A DNA stretch of 64,000 nucleotides from the NCBI RefSeq assembly GCF_016765675.1, contig NZ_JAESWB010000134.1:98701-162700 (forward strand), given 5' to 3'. Of this stretch, positions 34,142 through 42,580 are shown in pieces. The position numbers and the translations under genes are program-made. Under the pieces are notes generated by a model. The model did not search any database. It saw only the letters and a list, made by a program, of their open reading frames with translations, and had not been told where the DNA came from. Every line of letters starts with the position of its first letter. Position 1 is the first letter of the stretch. This DNA comes from Neobacillus paridis. GTDB lineage: Bacteria > Bacillota > Bacilli > Bacillales > Cytobacillaceae.

Positions 34142-34248
34142 GAAACTACAACAGCTTGTAGAGGAAAGCCGTAAGAACGAATAGGAGAGGGAGATTCCTT
34201 CTCCTTTATAAAATTTTTTCTATCATTAACGAGAGGGTGTGTATATTC

Positions 34249-34746
34249 TTGTCCATTCATATGTATCTGCCTAAAAAAGCGTTCATTCCTATTTCATTTT
34301 TTGTCGTGATTCTCCTTTTTTTCGTGTCTTTCTCCTCAAATACCCAGGCAAAGGCTTTGCCTGCGTCTAAAAATCCATCCCTCACCATCCCTCAAACCAA
34401 TTCCGTTTACAGCACCTTGTATGTGATATTTCCAAAACAAGTGTTTGAACAGTCCAGTCAAACAACCAATGCCTACATTCATAATCCCCAAACTCCTTAC
34501 CAAAAGGTCATGAACTATGTAGACCAAAACCTTTACTACCGTGTGACTTACTACATAGAACCTTTTGTCCAGTATGCATACGCCAAACAGAGCATCACCA
34601 TTGGGATAAGAAGTCCTATCGCATCCCCACAGAGTTTTCTCTCTATCAGAAGGGATCAGAAAAGAATGTTGACTTACATTCAATCGATCGCTATTCCACA
34701 AGAACGGTCTATTCTAAATAATATTTCAAACTATTCTTCCCGTTAA
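34249..34746 (+). CDS. Secreted or anchored protein of unknown function
   Basis: Start uncertain: TTG 34249 or ATG 34261 (MYLPKKAF), both after GAGAGGGTG. A hydrophobic segment (ISFFVVILLFFVSF) and SSNTQAKA suggest a signal peptide. The mature ~130 residues are Tyr-, Ser- and Gln-rich with alternating strands (YYRVTYYIEPFVQYAYAK). No family recognised; adjacent to surface-protein genes. Confidence 0.6.
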   Translation: MSIHMYLPKKAFIPISFFVVILLFFVSFSSNTQAKALPASKNPSLTIPQTNSVYSTLYVIFPKQVFEQSSQTTNAYIHNPQTPYQKVMNYVDQNLYYRVTYYIEPFVQYAYAKQSITIGIRSPIASPQSFLSIRRDQKRMLTYIQSIAIPQERSILNNISNYSSR

Positions 34747-34766
34747 AATATGAAAAATATTTTCAT

Positions 34767-34780
34767 GAATTACGGAATAA
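34767..34780 (+). promoter_or_regulatory. 14-bp promoter element
   Basis: GAATTACGGAATAA, followed by further TATAAT-like boxes to 34815 and a hairpin (CTATCTA...TTAGATAG) in the leader of the SpoVS-like gene. Confidence 0.5.
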
Positions 34781-34926
34781 TACTTGAAATATGTAATATA
34801 ATCATTCTACTATAATACAAGAAACCCAAGCTTTCTATCTATTAGACTATTAGATAGAGAGCTCTACTCTTTATAATCCCTTTTTAAGGGTTTCATATAC
34901 AAAACGATCATCAAGGAGGAAAGATC

Positions 34927-35187
34927 ATGGAAATGAGAGTTAGCGCCAAAACCCATCCAAAAAGTTTAGGAGGGGCTATATTTAAGGCAATAAAAGATCA
35001 TGGCGAGGTGACATTAATCAGTATTGGCGGGGGAGCGGTCAATGCTTGCAATAAGGCCCTCATTGTTGCCTCAAACCACTTTAAGCATGCGAAATTAAAC
35101 GTCTCCTTCGAACCCGCTTTCACGGAAACCAATGTTCCTGATAAGGGAACTATTGTGGCGGTCTCATGGATTGTAAAAAAGCTATAA
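34927..35187 (+). CDS. spoVS: SpoVS family protein
   Basis: 86 residues, the usual SpoVS length. MRVSAKTHPKSLGGAIF, then LISIGGGAVNACNKALIVAS and FEPAFTETNVPDKGTIVAVSW follow the SpoVS/Alba-like fold. Chromosomal SpoVS affects sporulation and septation, possibly as a nucleic-acid-binding factor. A replicon copy could adjust host sporulation timing or help plasmid entry into spores; that is inference. AAGGAGGA site. Confidence 0.88.
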   Translation: MEMRVSAKTHPKSLGGAIFKAIKDHGEVTLISIGGGAVNACNKALIVASNHFKHAKLNVSFEPAFTETNVPDKGTIVAVSWIVKKL

Positions 35188-35247
35188 AAGGCTTCTTCTT
35201 TACTAATAATCGAAGCATCAAAACAGATGAAATAGAGAGGAGTGAGA

Positions 35248-36324
35248 ATGTTGAAAGGAAAAAAAGTGAAGGAAAATTTTCTTAAAGCTGTAAATGTCAT
35301 GGCATTAACAGGTCTCATCGCTTCTGGATTCTTGGTATCGTCTGGAGGCCATAAAGCCTATGCGGACACGATTGTTGGCACAAACAAAGGACAGGATGTC
35401 TATAAAGATGAGCAATCAGGAAATCTATACAAGATTAACTGGATTACTGAAATGGTGACTGAATATCGGGAAGTTACAACGGTTGTCCCGGAAACGAAGT
35501 ACCGTGATGTAGAGCAAACAATCACAACGACCGAGTACAAAACAGAAACACGGACCCGCTATGATACGGAGTATTACACGGTTACGGTTCCTGACTATGA
35601 AACCCGCTACCGAGATGTGCAGTATTCCACTACATCCTACCGGACAGAGTATCGGACTGAAACCTACCAAGAACCAGTAACAAGGACGATTCAAGTACCA
35701 CGCACAGTGACGTATATGGAGACATATAACTGTGGGAGATATATTCAGACTGTTTGTACACGTCCAGCAACCAAAACTGTATACGACTATCGACAAGTAA
35801 CAGAATATGTAACCAAAACACGCCAAGTTGCCGTTGAAGTGCCTTACACTACCTATTACACGGTTAGTGAACCTTACCAAGTCCAAGTCGGCTCCCATGA
35901 AGAAACTCGCTCCCGTACAGTCCCCGTGAACTACACCGTTGAAGTGCCTTACACTACCACCAAAACCATCACTGTCCAGGAGCCTTACACAGTGATGACA
36001 ACGAAAACGGTACAAGAGCCTTACGATGTCATCGTTCGTAGGACTGAAAAAGTGGACTATACCCCTGAACTTTTGGTCAATTCAGAAACCGCTATTAACC
36101 TCCAAGACTCCCCTGAAGAGTACAAAGGCAAAACCCCTAATCAGGTTCAAAGTCTTCTTTTGGAAAAACTGAAAAATCACCAATACGACCATGAAGTAAA
36201 ACAGCAAATCCAACAACAAAAAGCCAATGGAACTCTACGCTTGAATCAGGATAACAAGTTTAATGCTTGGATTGATGAGTGGCTTAATAGAGGAATGGCA
36301 GACAACGGTAGTTCGAAAAAGTAA
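35248..36324 (+). CDS. Secreted Tyr/Thr/Val-repeat protein, shorter paralogue (358 aa)
   Basis: ATG 35248 after AGAGAGGAGTG. An atypical long signal (to ~43, KAYAD), then TIVGTNKGQDVYKDEQSG and ~230 residues of short strand repeats such as RTRYDTEYYTVTVPDYETRY and EVPYTTTKTITVQEPYTVM. A Cys-bounded loop (CGRYIQTVC) interrupts them. The C-terminal ~80-residue helical domain (SPEEYKGKTPNQVQSLL ... FNAWIDEWLNRG) matches that of 36542-38176. Probably an extended beta fibre with a helical cap. Confidence 0.75.
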   Translation: MLKGKKVKENFLKAVNVMALTGLIASGFLVSSGGHKAYADTIVGTNKGQDVYKDEQSGNLYKINWITEMVTEYREVTTVVPETKYRDVEQTITTTEYKTETRTRYDTEYYTVTVPDYETRYRDVQYSTTSYRTEYRTETYQEPVTRTIQVPRTVTYMETYNCGRYIQTVCTRPATKTVYDYRQVTEYVTKTRQVAVEVPYTTYYTVSEPYQVQVGSHEETRSRTVPVNYTVEVPYTTTKTITVQEPYTVMTTKTVQEPYDVIVRRTEKVDYTPELLVNSETAINLQDSPEEYKGKTPNQVQSLLLEKLKNHQYDHEVKQQIQQQKANGTLRLNQDNKFNAWIDEWLNRGMADNGSSKK

Positions 36325-36327
36325 TGA

Positions 36328-36352
36328 CATCCCCCTTAAAAGGGGGATTTAT
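36328..36352 (+). terminator. Rho-independent terminator
   Basis: ATCCCCC-ttaaaa-GGGGGAT followed by TTATT. Confidence 0.85.
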
Positions 36353-36375
36353 TGCTATTATAGAAAACTATTATT

Positions 36376-36420
36376 GAATATATGAATAATACTTGAAAAT
36401 AGGAATATATCAGATATAAA
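36376..36420 (+). promoter_or_regulatory. Double promoter element
   Basis: GAATATATGAATAA (36376) and GAAAATAGGAATAT (36394) in tandem, with TATAAA at 36415-36420. Confidence 0.5.
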
Positions 36421-36541
36421 ATAGAGGCTAGAAATCGTATTTTCTGGTCTTTTTTATTTCATCATAAATAGGAGGGTACTCTTCATGAAACGAAATAGTA
36501 TGAGTCTATGAAAATCAAAAAAATGGAAAGGAGTGAAGAAA

Positions 36542-38176
36542 ATGAAGGCCAAAAAGAGTGTTAAAAAAGGGCTCATAAAAGTGATGAATATCATGACTTT
36601 AACCGGGTTCATTGCCTCTGGAATCTTGATTTCACCATTTCAAACGCAAAAAGCCCATGCGGATACGATTGTCGGTAATTACAATGGAAAAGACATCTTT
36701 CAGGATGAAACTGGGAACATGTACACCATCAATTGGGTGTCTGAATTAGTGACAGAATACCGAGATGTTGTCCAAGTTGTTCCGGAAACCAAATATCGCA
36801 CTGTTGAAATAGAAATCCCCACCGGTGAATACAAGACAGAAACGAGAATCCGCTATGACACCGAATACTACACTGTCCAAGTCCCCGTCTTTGAAACCAG
36901 GGCCCGCACCGTCACCGTTGATAAACCAGAGACTAGAACCGATTACACGACGGAATACTACACTGTTACCGTTCCCGACTATGAAACACGCTCCCGAACC
37001 GTTACCGAATACAAAACAGAAACTCGATACCGTAATGTGCAAAAAACAGTGACAGAATATGTTACACAAGAAAAAACAGTGACAGAGAAGGTTCCTGTCG
37101 TTAAAACGAAAACAGTGCCGTACACTTACTACGTCACAGAAAAAGTGAAAGAAGAGTATACTTACTATGTGACGGAAAAAGAAAAGTACACGTACTACGA
37201 AACGGAAAAAGTAAAGAAGACCGGCTATCGTACTGTAACGGTAAAAGTACCACACACAAGAACGGTAATCGTCGACTATAAGTACCAGACTGAACAAATA
37301 TGTTCCGCACCTCAAGATCGTATATATTGTCGATGGGTTCAAGTAAAGATTCCAGTTTACGGGAAAGAGACCTATTACACCTATGAAACACGAACAGAAC
37401 CTTACACTTACTACGAGGAAGTAAAAGTGGCCAAAACCGGATACCGTGATGTCAAAGTTAAAAAAACCGGCTATCGTATTGTGGAAGTGCAAGTTAAGAA
37501 AACCGGTTATAAGGAAGTAGAATATACGGAAATGGTAACCAAAACCAAAAAAGTAACAGAGAAAGTCCCTGTCACGAAGACCATTACCGTTCAAGAACCT
37601 TACACCGTTCAAGTTCCATACACACATACCGAGTATTACACTGTTCAAGTCGGTTCTCATCAAGAAACAAGGTCTCGCCAAGTGCCGTACACCTATACGG
37701 TTACAGTTCCATACACTTACACTGAATATTACCAGGTTGAAGTCGGCACAAAAGAGGAAACGAGATCCCGCCAAGTGCCAGTGGAATATACAGTGGAAGT
37801 CCCTGTCACTCAAACCATTACCGTAGAGGAGCCTTACACGGTGATGACCACTCAAATCGTGAAAGAGCCTTACCAAACCATCGTCCGTATCCCTCAAAAG
37901 GTAGCCTACCATCCTGGAGAACTAGCAGTATCTCCATCTTCCATCCAACTTCAAGACACCCCTGAAGAGTATAAAGGCAAATCAGTCGCAGAAATTCAAA
38001 GCATTTTGTCAGAAAAGCTAAAAGACCGAAAATACAATCACGATGTCAAGAATCAATTAAAAGAGGAAAAAGCCAAAGGGTCTCTTCACTTAAAACAGAA
38101 CCAGTATAATGCTTGGGTGGAGCAATGGCTGAACAGAGAGCAATCTAATCACGATAAGAATAACGGCAAGGATTAA
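36542..38176 (+). CDS. Secreted Tyr/Thr/Val-repeat protein, longer paralogue (544 aa)
   Basis: ATG 36542 after AAAGGAGTG. Same plan as 35248-36324: signal (KAHAD), TIVGNYNGKDIFQDETG, then ~390 residues of short repeats with patterns like YETEKVKKTGYRTVTVKVP, TVPYTYYVTEKV and VQVGSHQETRSRQVPYTYTV. A Cys-bounded loop (CSAPQDRIYCRW) resembles that of 32984-34141. C-terminal helical domain QDTPEEYKGKSVAEIQ...YNAWVEQWLNRE. The two paralogues differ in repeat number, as expected for expansion by recombination. Confidence 0.78.
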   Translation: MKAKKSVKKGLIKVMNIMTLTGFIASGILISPFQTQKAHADTIVGNYNGKDIFQDETGNMYTINWVSELVTEYRDVVQVVPETKYRTVEIEIPTGEYKTETRIRYDTEYYTVQVPVFETRARTVTVDKPETRTDYTTEYYTVTVPDYETRSRTVTEYKTETRYRNVQKTVTEYVTQEKTVTEKVPVVKTKTVPYTYYVTEKVKEEYTYYVTEKEKYTYYETEKVKKTGYRTVTVKVPHTRTVIVDYKYQTEQICSAPQDRIYCRWVQVKIPVYGKETYYTYETRTEPYTYYEEVKVAKTGYRDVKVKKTGYRIVEVQVKKTGYKEVEYTEMVTKTKKVTEKVPVTKTITVQEPYTVQVPYTHTEYYTVQVGSHQETRSRQVPYTYTVTVPYTYTEYYQVEVGTKEETRSRQVPVEYTVEVPVTQTITVEEPYTVMTTQIVKEPYQTIVRIPQKVAYHPGELAVSPSSIQLQDTPEEYKGKSVAEIQSILSEKLKDRKYNHDVKNQLKEEKAKGSLHLKQNQYNAWVEQWLNREQSNHDKNNGKD

Positions 38177-38192
38177 AAGGAAGGTAAAAAAA

Positions 38193-38227
38193 GAAAGTCC
38201 CCCCCCTTTTTTTAGGGGGTCTTTTTA
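38193..38227 (+). terminator. Rho-independent terminator
   Basis: A C-rich arm (38198-38206) pairs with AGGGGG, followed by CTTTTT. Confidence 0.8.
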
Positions 38228-38248
38228 TGAATAGATTAGCAAAATATT

Positions 38249-38275
38249 GAATATCGGAATAATTAATAGTATAAT
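38249..38275 (+). promoter_or_regulatory. Promoter of the TPR protein gene
   Basis: GAATATCGGAATAA with TATAAT at 38270-38275 (21 bases). Confidence 0.65.
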
Positions 38276-38316
38276 AGGAAAAGAAAACAATCATCATATA
38301 GGAGGTTAATGACTCT

Positions 38317-39177
38317 ATGTATGACATGAAAAAAGTCTTCATTTTTCTGCTTTTGCTTATCCTTGTTGGAGGCGGTTCAGGATATTACTTGTATACAATG
38401 AAAGATTCACCCAAAGCAAATTCTGAAGTGAGACAAAATAAGGATGTTCCGAAACAAAAGGGAAAAGAGATAAAACAAGGAAATGATTCAGAGCATAAAA
38501 ATAAAAAAGGAAAAGAAGACGGAAAGAAGACAGACCATAAAAAAGAATATACAACGTCTCCTATTCATTTCCAAAAAGTATATGAATTGTGGAGTAAAAA
38601 CGACATCCCCGGCGCCCAGAAGGAAGCAGAAAAGATCCTCGCGAAACACCCCGACAATCTAAATGCTGCCATGCAAGCAGCCTACGTCTACAAATCCACC
38701 ACAGGCAAGCCTGAAAAATCCATTGAAATCTTAAAATCCTTTGATGAAACCTATCAAGATAATGCTCTCCTAAAATCCACATTAGGCTTGTACTATGCAG
38801 ATACTTTCGATCACACACAATTTGAACAAGCACTTGACTATGCCAAACAGGGATACAAAATAGCCAAAAATGAAAAGAAGTCAGATAATGACATGGTTTT
38901 TCATGTGGATGCCTACGCATGGACACTTGGTTTGATGCAAAACTTCGATGAAAGCATCTATTTGTATCAAAAGAAAATTTTTGAAAACAAAAAAGTGACC
39001 ATAAAAGATCCCAATTCGATGCTTCATTACGGAATGGTGTTGGTTTTAAACAATAAAAAAGAGGAAGCCAAACCAATTTTTGAATCCATACTTGCCTTAA
39101 AGGTAGAAGATGTTCCAAAAGAAAAACAAAACGACCTATTTGTTGCTCAAGCAACAGCCAAGGCCAATCTTGAGTAA
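38317..39177 (+). CDS. Membrane-anchored TPR protein (286 aa)
   Basis: AGGAGGT site. A short cytoplasmic start, one membrane helix (~7-25, FIFLLLLILVGGGSGYYLY), a Lys-rich linker (~35-75), then tetratricopeptide-type helix pairs: VYELWSKNDIPGAQKEAEKI, HPDNLNAAMQAAYVY, KPEKSIEILKSF, LLKSTLGLYYADTF and FEQALDYAKQGYKIA. TPR arrays bind other proteins; here probably outside the membrane, perhaps helping the neighbouring surface proteins. That partnership is inference from adjacency. Confidence 0.8.
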   Translation: MYDMKKVFIFLLLLILVGGGSGYYLYTMKDSPKANSEVRQNKDVPKQKGKEIKQGNDSEHKNKKGKEDGKKTDHKKEYTTSPIHFQKVYELWSKNDIPGAQKEAEKILAKHPDNLNAAMQAAYVYKSTTGKPEKSIEILKSFDETYQDNALLKSTLGLYYADTFDHTQFEQALDYAKQGYKIAKNEKKSDNDMVFHVDAYAWTLGLMQNFDESIYLYQKKIFENKKVTIKDPNSMLHYGMVLVLNNKKEEAKPIFESILALKVEDVPKEKQNDLFVAQATAKANLE

Positions 39178-39202
39178 AAGAAGCCCTTTTTAGGGTTTCT
39201 TT
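39176..39202 (+). terminator. Rho-independent terminator
   Basis: AGAAGCCCT-ttt-AGGGTTTCTTTG right after the TPR gene. Confidence 0.8.
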
Positions 39203-39246
39203 GTTATGTTTCTTTTTTATTTAACCGAAGAGAGAAGGGGGCTGGA

Positions 39247-39393
39247 ATGATGAAGAAGGCAAAGAAAACGACGATTGGAGAAATGACGCAAACACGCATG
39301 GTGTGGAAGATTCATCCTGGAACGCGAATCGTAAAAAACAAAAAAGGAAAAGGCTCCTACAACCGGCAAAAAATAAAACGGGTGGATTGGTAG
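39247..39393 (+). CDS. Small basic protein (48 aa)
   Basis: ATG 39247 after AGAAGGGG. Contains WKIHPGTRIVKNKKGKGSYN, a pattern found in short Bacillus phage and plasmid proteins (P-x-TRI-x-KNKKGK-YNR). Very basic; possible nucleic-acid binding. No function known to me. Confidence 0.65.
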   Translation: MMKKAKKTTIGEMTQTRMVWKIHPGTRIVKNKKGKGSYNRQKIKRVDW

Positions 39394-39460
39394 CCTCTCA
39401 TCCGTCTCCTATTTTAAGGGAGATTATGTTTTCTTAATTCTTAAGGAGGTATAACCTTAC

Positions 39461-40060
39461 ATGATTTGCCAATCTTGTCACATCAAACACAACCCTGAAC
39501 AGCCGATTCCCTTTTACCGCTATCATGGAAAGGTTCTTTGTATACGCTGTGCAGAACTGGAGTCCATTGCTGTTATTACTACTGAAAACATTCTCGGAAC
39601 CCCTCCCAACCGTTTCATTGCGCCTGTTTTCAAGGAGATGGTGCTGATTTTACCAAGTCAAGGAGTACTTGCGATATCCCACTACATGGAAGGAATCAAA
39701 AAACAGCTTCTTAATCAGGCCAAAGAGCAGGCAATCAAAGAAAAGGGAAATGCTATTGTGGATGCCAATATGCAAATTTCCCGATTGGAAGGCATGCATT
39801 TTCTCGTTTCTTTTTCTGGAACCATTGTTTGGTCAGAGGCATGGGAAACATCCCAAAACGAGGATGAGCCTCCGATTGAAATTCCGACTCCTCAAACAGA
39901 ACTCTCTGTTCCTGAATCTACCCCAATCCCACATTTAAAAGTAGTACAGCCTACAAAAGAACCTGTAAGTGAAGAGGAAGAAAGTGTGGTCGGAAAATAT
40001 CCAGATGTTGGCGGAAATAGACAGATGAATCTATTCCGTAAAAAAATCAGTCAAGACTAA
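39461..40060 (+). CDS. Zinc-finger plus YbjQ-like (UPF0145-type) protein
   Basis: 199 residues. N-terminal MICQSCHIKHN and LCIRCAE give two CxxC pairs. Residues ~35-125 resemble the YbjQ/UPF0145 fold: VITTENILGTPP, then a helix with KQLLNQAKEQAIKEKGNAIV and the strand LVSFSGTIV. The last ~70 residues are Pro/Glu-rich. The function of YbjQ proteins is not settled. AAGGAGGT site; terminator at 40060. Confidence 0.7.
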   Translation: MICQSCHIKHNPEQPIPFYRYHGKVLCIRCAELESIAVITTENILGTPPNRFIAPVFKEMVLILPSQGVLAISHYMEGIKKQLLNQAKEQAIKEKGNAIVDANMQISRLEGMHFLVSFSGTIVWSEAWETSQNEDEPPIEIPTPQTELSVPESTPIPHLKVVQPTKEPVSEEEESVVGKYPDVGGNRQMNLFRKKISQD

Positions 40061-40097
40061 ACCTAAAAATGGAGTTGTTTTTAGGTTTTTCTTTTTT
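40060..40097 (+). terminator. Rho-independent terminator
   Basis: AACCTAAAAA-tggagttg-TTTTTAGGTT plus T-rich tail. Confidence 0.85.
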
Positions 40098-40105
40098 TGT
40101 CTTTT

Positions 40106-40128
40106 GAATAATGTTATAATATTAATAT
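40106..40128 (+). promoter_or_regulatory. Promoter element with TAATAT
   Basis: GAATAATGTTATAA with TAATAT exactly 17 bases after its first base. Confidence 0.6.
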
Positions 40129-40172
40129 AGTGTAATAATTTTGATATACGAAGATATAGGAGGGAATTGTTC

Positions 40173-40640
40173 ATGGAAGCAATTAAAAAGATTGGAAGAT
40201 TGCATGAACTAAAAAAAGAAAAAGAAGAATTAAAGAAACAATTGGATGCGCTTGTTGCCCCTCTTCAAAACCAACTCCACGCTCTTGAAGTGGAAGAAGA
40301 GGAGATCCGTTCCTTTTTAGAAGAAGAGGCGATTCAAAACGGGCAACAGGCTGCTTCCAAAACTGGCACTAAAACCTCTTTGTCTTATCCCGGTCTTGGT
40401 TCTGTCAGTGTGACAGAAAAAGAAGAATGGGACATTACCGACAAAGACGAAGCAAAAGCGATTGTCCTTGAAAATCCCGTTTTTGTGGATGCACAAAAAA
40501 TAGACGTGGACAAAAAGGCATTCGTAAAAATTGCTTTGGAAATTCAGAAAGAGACGGGCGATCTTGTGTCTTGCGTTGGAAAAGTGAAAAAACGCACCAC
40601 TCGCATCACGCTTGCAAAAATTGGGGAAGAAGAGGAGTAA
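40173..40640 (+). CDS. Gam/Gp157-like coiled-coil protein
   Basis: 155 residues; AGGAGGGA before ATG 40173. A long N-terminal coiled coil (~5-60) followed by an alpha-beta part with LGSVSVTEKEEWDITDKDEA and VKKRTTRITLAKIG. This resembles the organisation of phage Gp157/Mu Gam-type proteins that bind DNA ends or modulate host nucleases. Similarity is by layout, not by decisive residues. Confidence 0.55.
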   Translation: MEAIKKIGRLHELKKEKEELKKQLDALVAPLQNQLHALEVEEEEIRSFLEEEAIQNGQQAASKTGTKTSLSYPGLGSVSVTEKEEWDITDKDEAKAIVLENPVFVDAQKIDVDKKAFVKIALEIQKETGDLVSCVGKVKKRTTRITLAKIGEEEE

Positions 40641-40648
40641 GAGTGAAG

Positions 40649-40677
40649 AAACTCCCCTATTCGAGGGGAGTATTTTA
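40649..40677 (+). terminator. Rho-independent terminator
   Basis: ACTCCCC-tattcg-GGGGAGT then ATTTTAG. Confidence 0.8.
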
Positions 40678-40713
40678 GTACAATCCAACTATTTTTTTGG
40701 GGGTAAAATTTCT

Positions 40714-40888
40714 ATGAATGAAATTTTGAAAGCACTTGTCGCCAAAAACAATGAACTAGAGTCCATGAAAAATATGTCACTGACGAATAGCTTTGAATAT
40801 CATCAAAGCAAAACAGGATACGATTGAAGACATCTACCAGTTGATAGATAGTAAATGGACACAACAAATATTGAATTTTGGAGAATAA
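40714..40888 (+). pseudogene. Small helical gene with apparent +1 frameshift
   Basis: ATG 40714 opens MNEILKALVAKNNELESMKN and stops at 40827. The +1 frame continues with NIIKAKQDTIEDIYQLIDSK to a stop at 40888, followed at once by a terminator (40901). Removing one base, for example in the TTT near 40789, joins both parts into one 57-residue helical protein. Either a broken gene, a sequencing indel or programmed frameshifting. Confidence 0.5.
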
Positions 40889-40900
40889 GGTGCTAGGTGA

Positions 40901-40930
40901 GTAACTCTCTCTTAAGAGGGAGTTGTTTTA
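40901..40930 (+). terminator. Rho-independent terminator
   Basis: AACTCTC-tcttaa-GAGGGAGTT plus TTTTA; placed where the shifted frame, not the first frame, ends. Confidence 0.8.
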
Positions 40931-40958
40931 AAAATCATAACAGGAAGGAATGAGGAAG

Positions 40959-41390
40959 ATGGGGTTTGGAGAAGTCAAAAAGTTCGAAAATGGATTGATC
41001 GTCAAGAGCCGTAAATCCGCCATCATTTTGGAAGCGGATGAAACGAAACTTAATGGATACACCAAGATCTTTAGATTTACAGAAAAAGAGTTTCAGGAGT
41101 TTGTCGCGTACATTCAACTTGCCTCCAGTAAAGTATGGAAAAATGTGACCCCCAAAGAAGCACAAAGCGAAGCATCGGATTTCTATGAATATTACGACAA
41201 AGAATTAGACAATAATGGCTATTTACGAATTGGTGAAAGTCATTTGTTGATAAATCGACCAAGTTTAGAAAGTAATCGGATGTATCAATTTAATAAGCGA
41301 AAAATGGAGTCTTTTCTATATGATTTACGAAAGAGTGCAGGGGGAGTGGCAATGAATTTGGAGGAAATCAAAAAAACAGACGATTCTTGA
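40959..41390 (+). CDS. Unknown 143-aa protein, possibly extended to 41571 by frameshift
   Basis: Start at ATG 40959 (MGFGEVKKFENG), 9 bases after AGGAAGGA. The first ~100 residues are alpha-beta (LIVKSRKSAIILEADETKL, IFRFTEKEFQEFV). The frame closes at 41390, just after a run of seven A. With six A it would continue through DGLLILRMNTIFDSTQ to 41571. No family recognised. Confidence 0.55.
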   Translation: MGFGEVKKFENGLIVKSRKSAIILEADETKLNGYTKIFRFTEKEFQEFVAYIQLASSKVWKNVTPKEAQSEASDFYEYYDKELDNNGYLRIGESHLLINRPSLESNRMYQFNKRKMESFLYDLRKSAGGVAMNLEEIKKTDDS

Positions 41391-41409
41391 TGGCTTGCTC
41401 ATTTTACGG

Positions 41410-41571
41410 ATGAACACCATCTTTGATTCAACCCAAATCAAAGCTCAAAAAGACTGGCTTATCAAAGCCGTAGAAGTCCATGAGAAAACTATTCAACTAG
41501 CATTAATGACCTTGGAGGACCATCATCTGATGGGTGAAGAATATTGGAAAAATTTAGTCCATCTTGGATGA
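41410..41571 (+). CDS. Short ORF or displaced C-terminus of the preceding gene
   Basis: MNTIFDSTQIKAQKDW ... EEYWKNLVHLG, 53 residues, well-formed amphipathic helices but no ribosome binding site before its ATG. More likely the displaced end of the gene at 40959 after a one-base indel in A7 near 41376. Confidence 0.35.
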   Translation: MNTIFDSTQIKAQKDWLIKAVEVHEKTIQLALMTLEDHHLMGEEYWKNLVHLG

Positions 41572-41634
41572 CTTGTATCAATAATCCTAGAATATAGAAT
41601 ACTCATATCACACCAAAATGAGGGGGTATATGAA

Positions 41635-41997
41635 ATGAAGCAAAATAACTATCACCGCTCGGAATCAAACTACGATTTCAGAACAAACAACATTTCTCCA
41701 CAAGAAGCAGCTCAAAGACGTATATTGCGAAATAAGGAGTTAGAAGAAGAAAAAATAAAAAATGTTTTAGATCGATTAAAACAGCAATATAGAGTATACG
41801 AGAGAGAATTGAAAGAAAACAATGAAAATGAAGATAGAATGATTGATTTATCAATTGCATGCATATTGGCAAATTCAATTCCATATCTTCTCAAATTGAT
41901 TGAAAACGCAGAAAATGAACGAATCAAATCTTTTCACGAAGGGTATAAACAAGGTTTATTTGACGCAGAAATGAAACGCCTTACTGATGAAGACTAA
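41635..41997 (+). CDS. Unknown coiled-coil protein (120 aa)
   Basis: GAGGGGGT site. Polar N-terminus, then RNKELEEEKIKNVLDRLKQQ and following heptads (~35-75), and a helical C-terminus. AT-rich codon use resembles neighbours. No family recognised. Terminator at 42029-42060. Confidence 0.6.
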   Translation: MKQNNYHRSESNYDFRTNNISPQEAAQRRILRNKELEEEKIKNVLDRLKQQYRVYERELKENNENEDRMIDLSIACILANSIPYLLKLIENAENERIKSFHEGYKQGLFDAEMKRLTDED

Positions 41998-42028
41998 TTC
42001 ACAATACAACACACTAATAAAGTTCAAC

Positions 42029-42060
42029 AACCTCTCAACTGTGAGAGGCTTTCTTTTTTT
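42029..42060 (+). terminator. Rho-independent terminator
   Basis: CCTCTCA-actg-TGAGAGG then TTTCTTTTTTT. Confidence 0.85.
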
Positions 42061-42232
42061 GTCAAGTAAAAATGAAAAAACTACTAAAAAATACTTGACA
42101 CAATATATAGTGGCCGTTTAGCATTGGAGATACAAGATACATATTGGAAAATGTTTGCAGCATGATTGCCCATCCTAGAATTGAAAAAAGAAGGAAAAGG
42201 GGGGTCGATCAAATCAAAAAGGAGTGAGAGAA

Positions 42233-42580
42233 ATGCTAACAACTTGGATGAGAAAGAAAGTAGAATGGGAAGAAAGCCTGAAACCGGAAACGATCAAGCT
42301 GCCAGAAACGATGGATCCCGCATTAAAAGAGCTGGTGTTAAAAGAGCGGGTAAGGATATCTATCATGAGTCTTTTAAAGAAAGCATTCATCATAGAATTC
42401 GTTGTTTTGGCTTGGCTCTTCATTAGCCTTGTTTTTCTCCAGCATGTTCTCTTGGTAGGTGGCGCAGCACTGACCCTTGACGTCATTGGCGTCACGTTTT
42501 ATTTCTATCAAAAATATCGTAAAATCCGTTACACCTTTAATGGAGGAATTGTCGGACCGAGTGGGGTGTACCATGAATAA
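42233..42580 (+). CDS. Two-pass membrane protein (115 aa)
   Basis: ATG 42233 after AAGGAGTGAG. Hydrophobic helices at ~50-68 and ~72-90; charged N-terminus (WMRKKVEWEESLKPET). The stop overlaps the next ATG (ATGAATAA), so translation is coupled with the next two genes. No family recognised. Confidence 0.65.
   Translation: MLTTWMRKKVEWEESLKPETIKLPETMDPALKELVLKERVRISIMSLLKKAFIIEFVVLAWLFISLVFLQHVLLVGGAALTLDVIGVTFYFYQKYRKIRYTFNGGIVGPSGVYHE

Noticed and set aside
35425..36015. Cys/His-rich antisense ORF under the 358-aa repeat protein
   Set aside because: Artefact of the repeated Thr/Tyr/Val codons on the other strand.
36746..37912. Long antisense ORF under the 544-aa repeat protein
   Set aside because: It mirrors the repeats of the real gene and has no start signal; a shadow.
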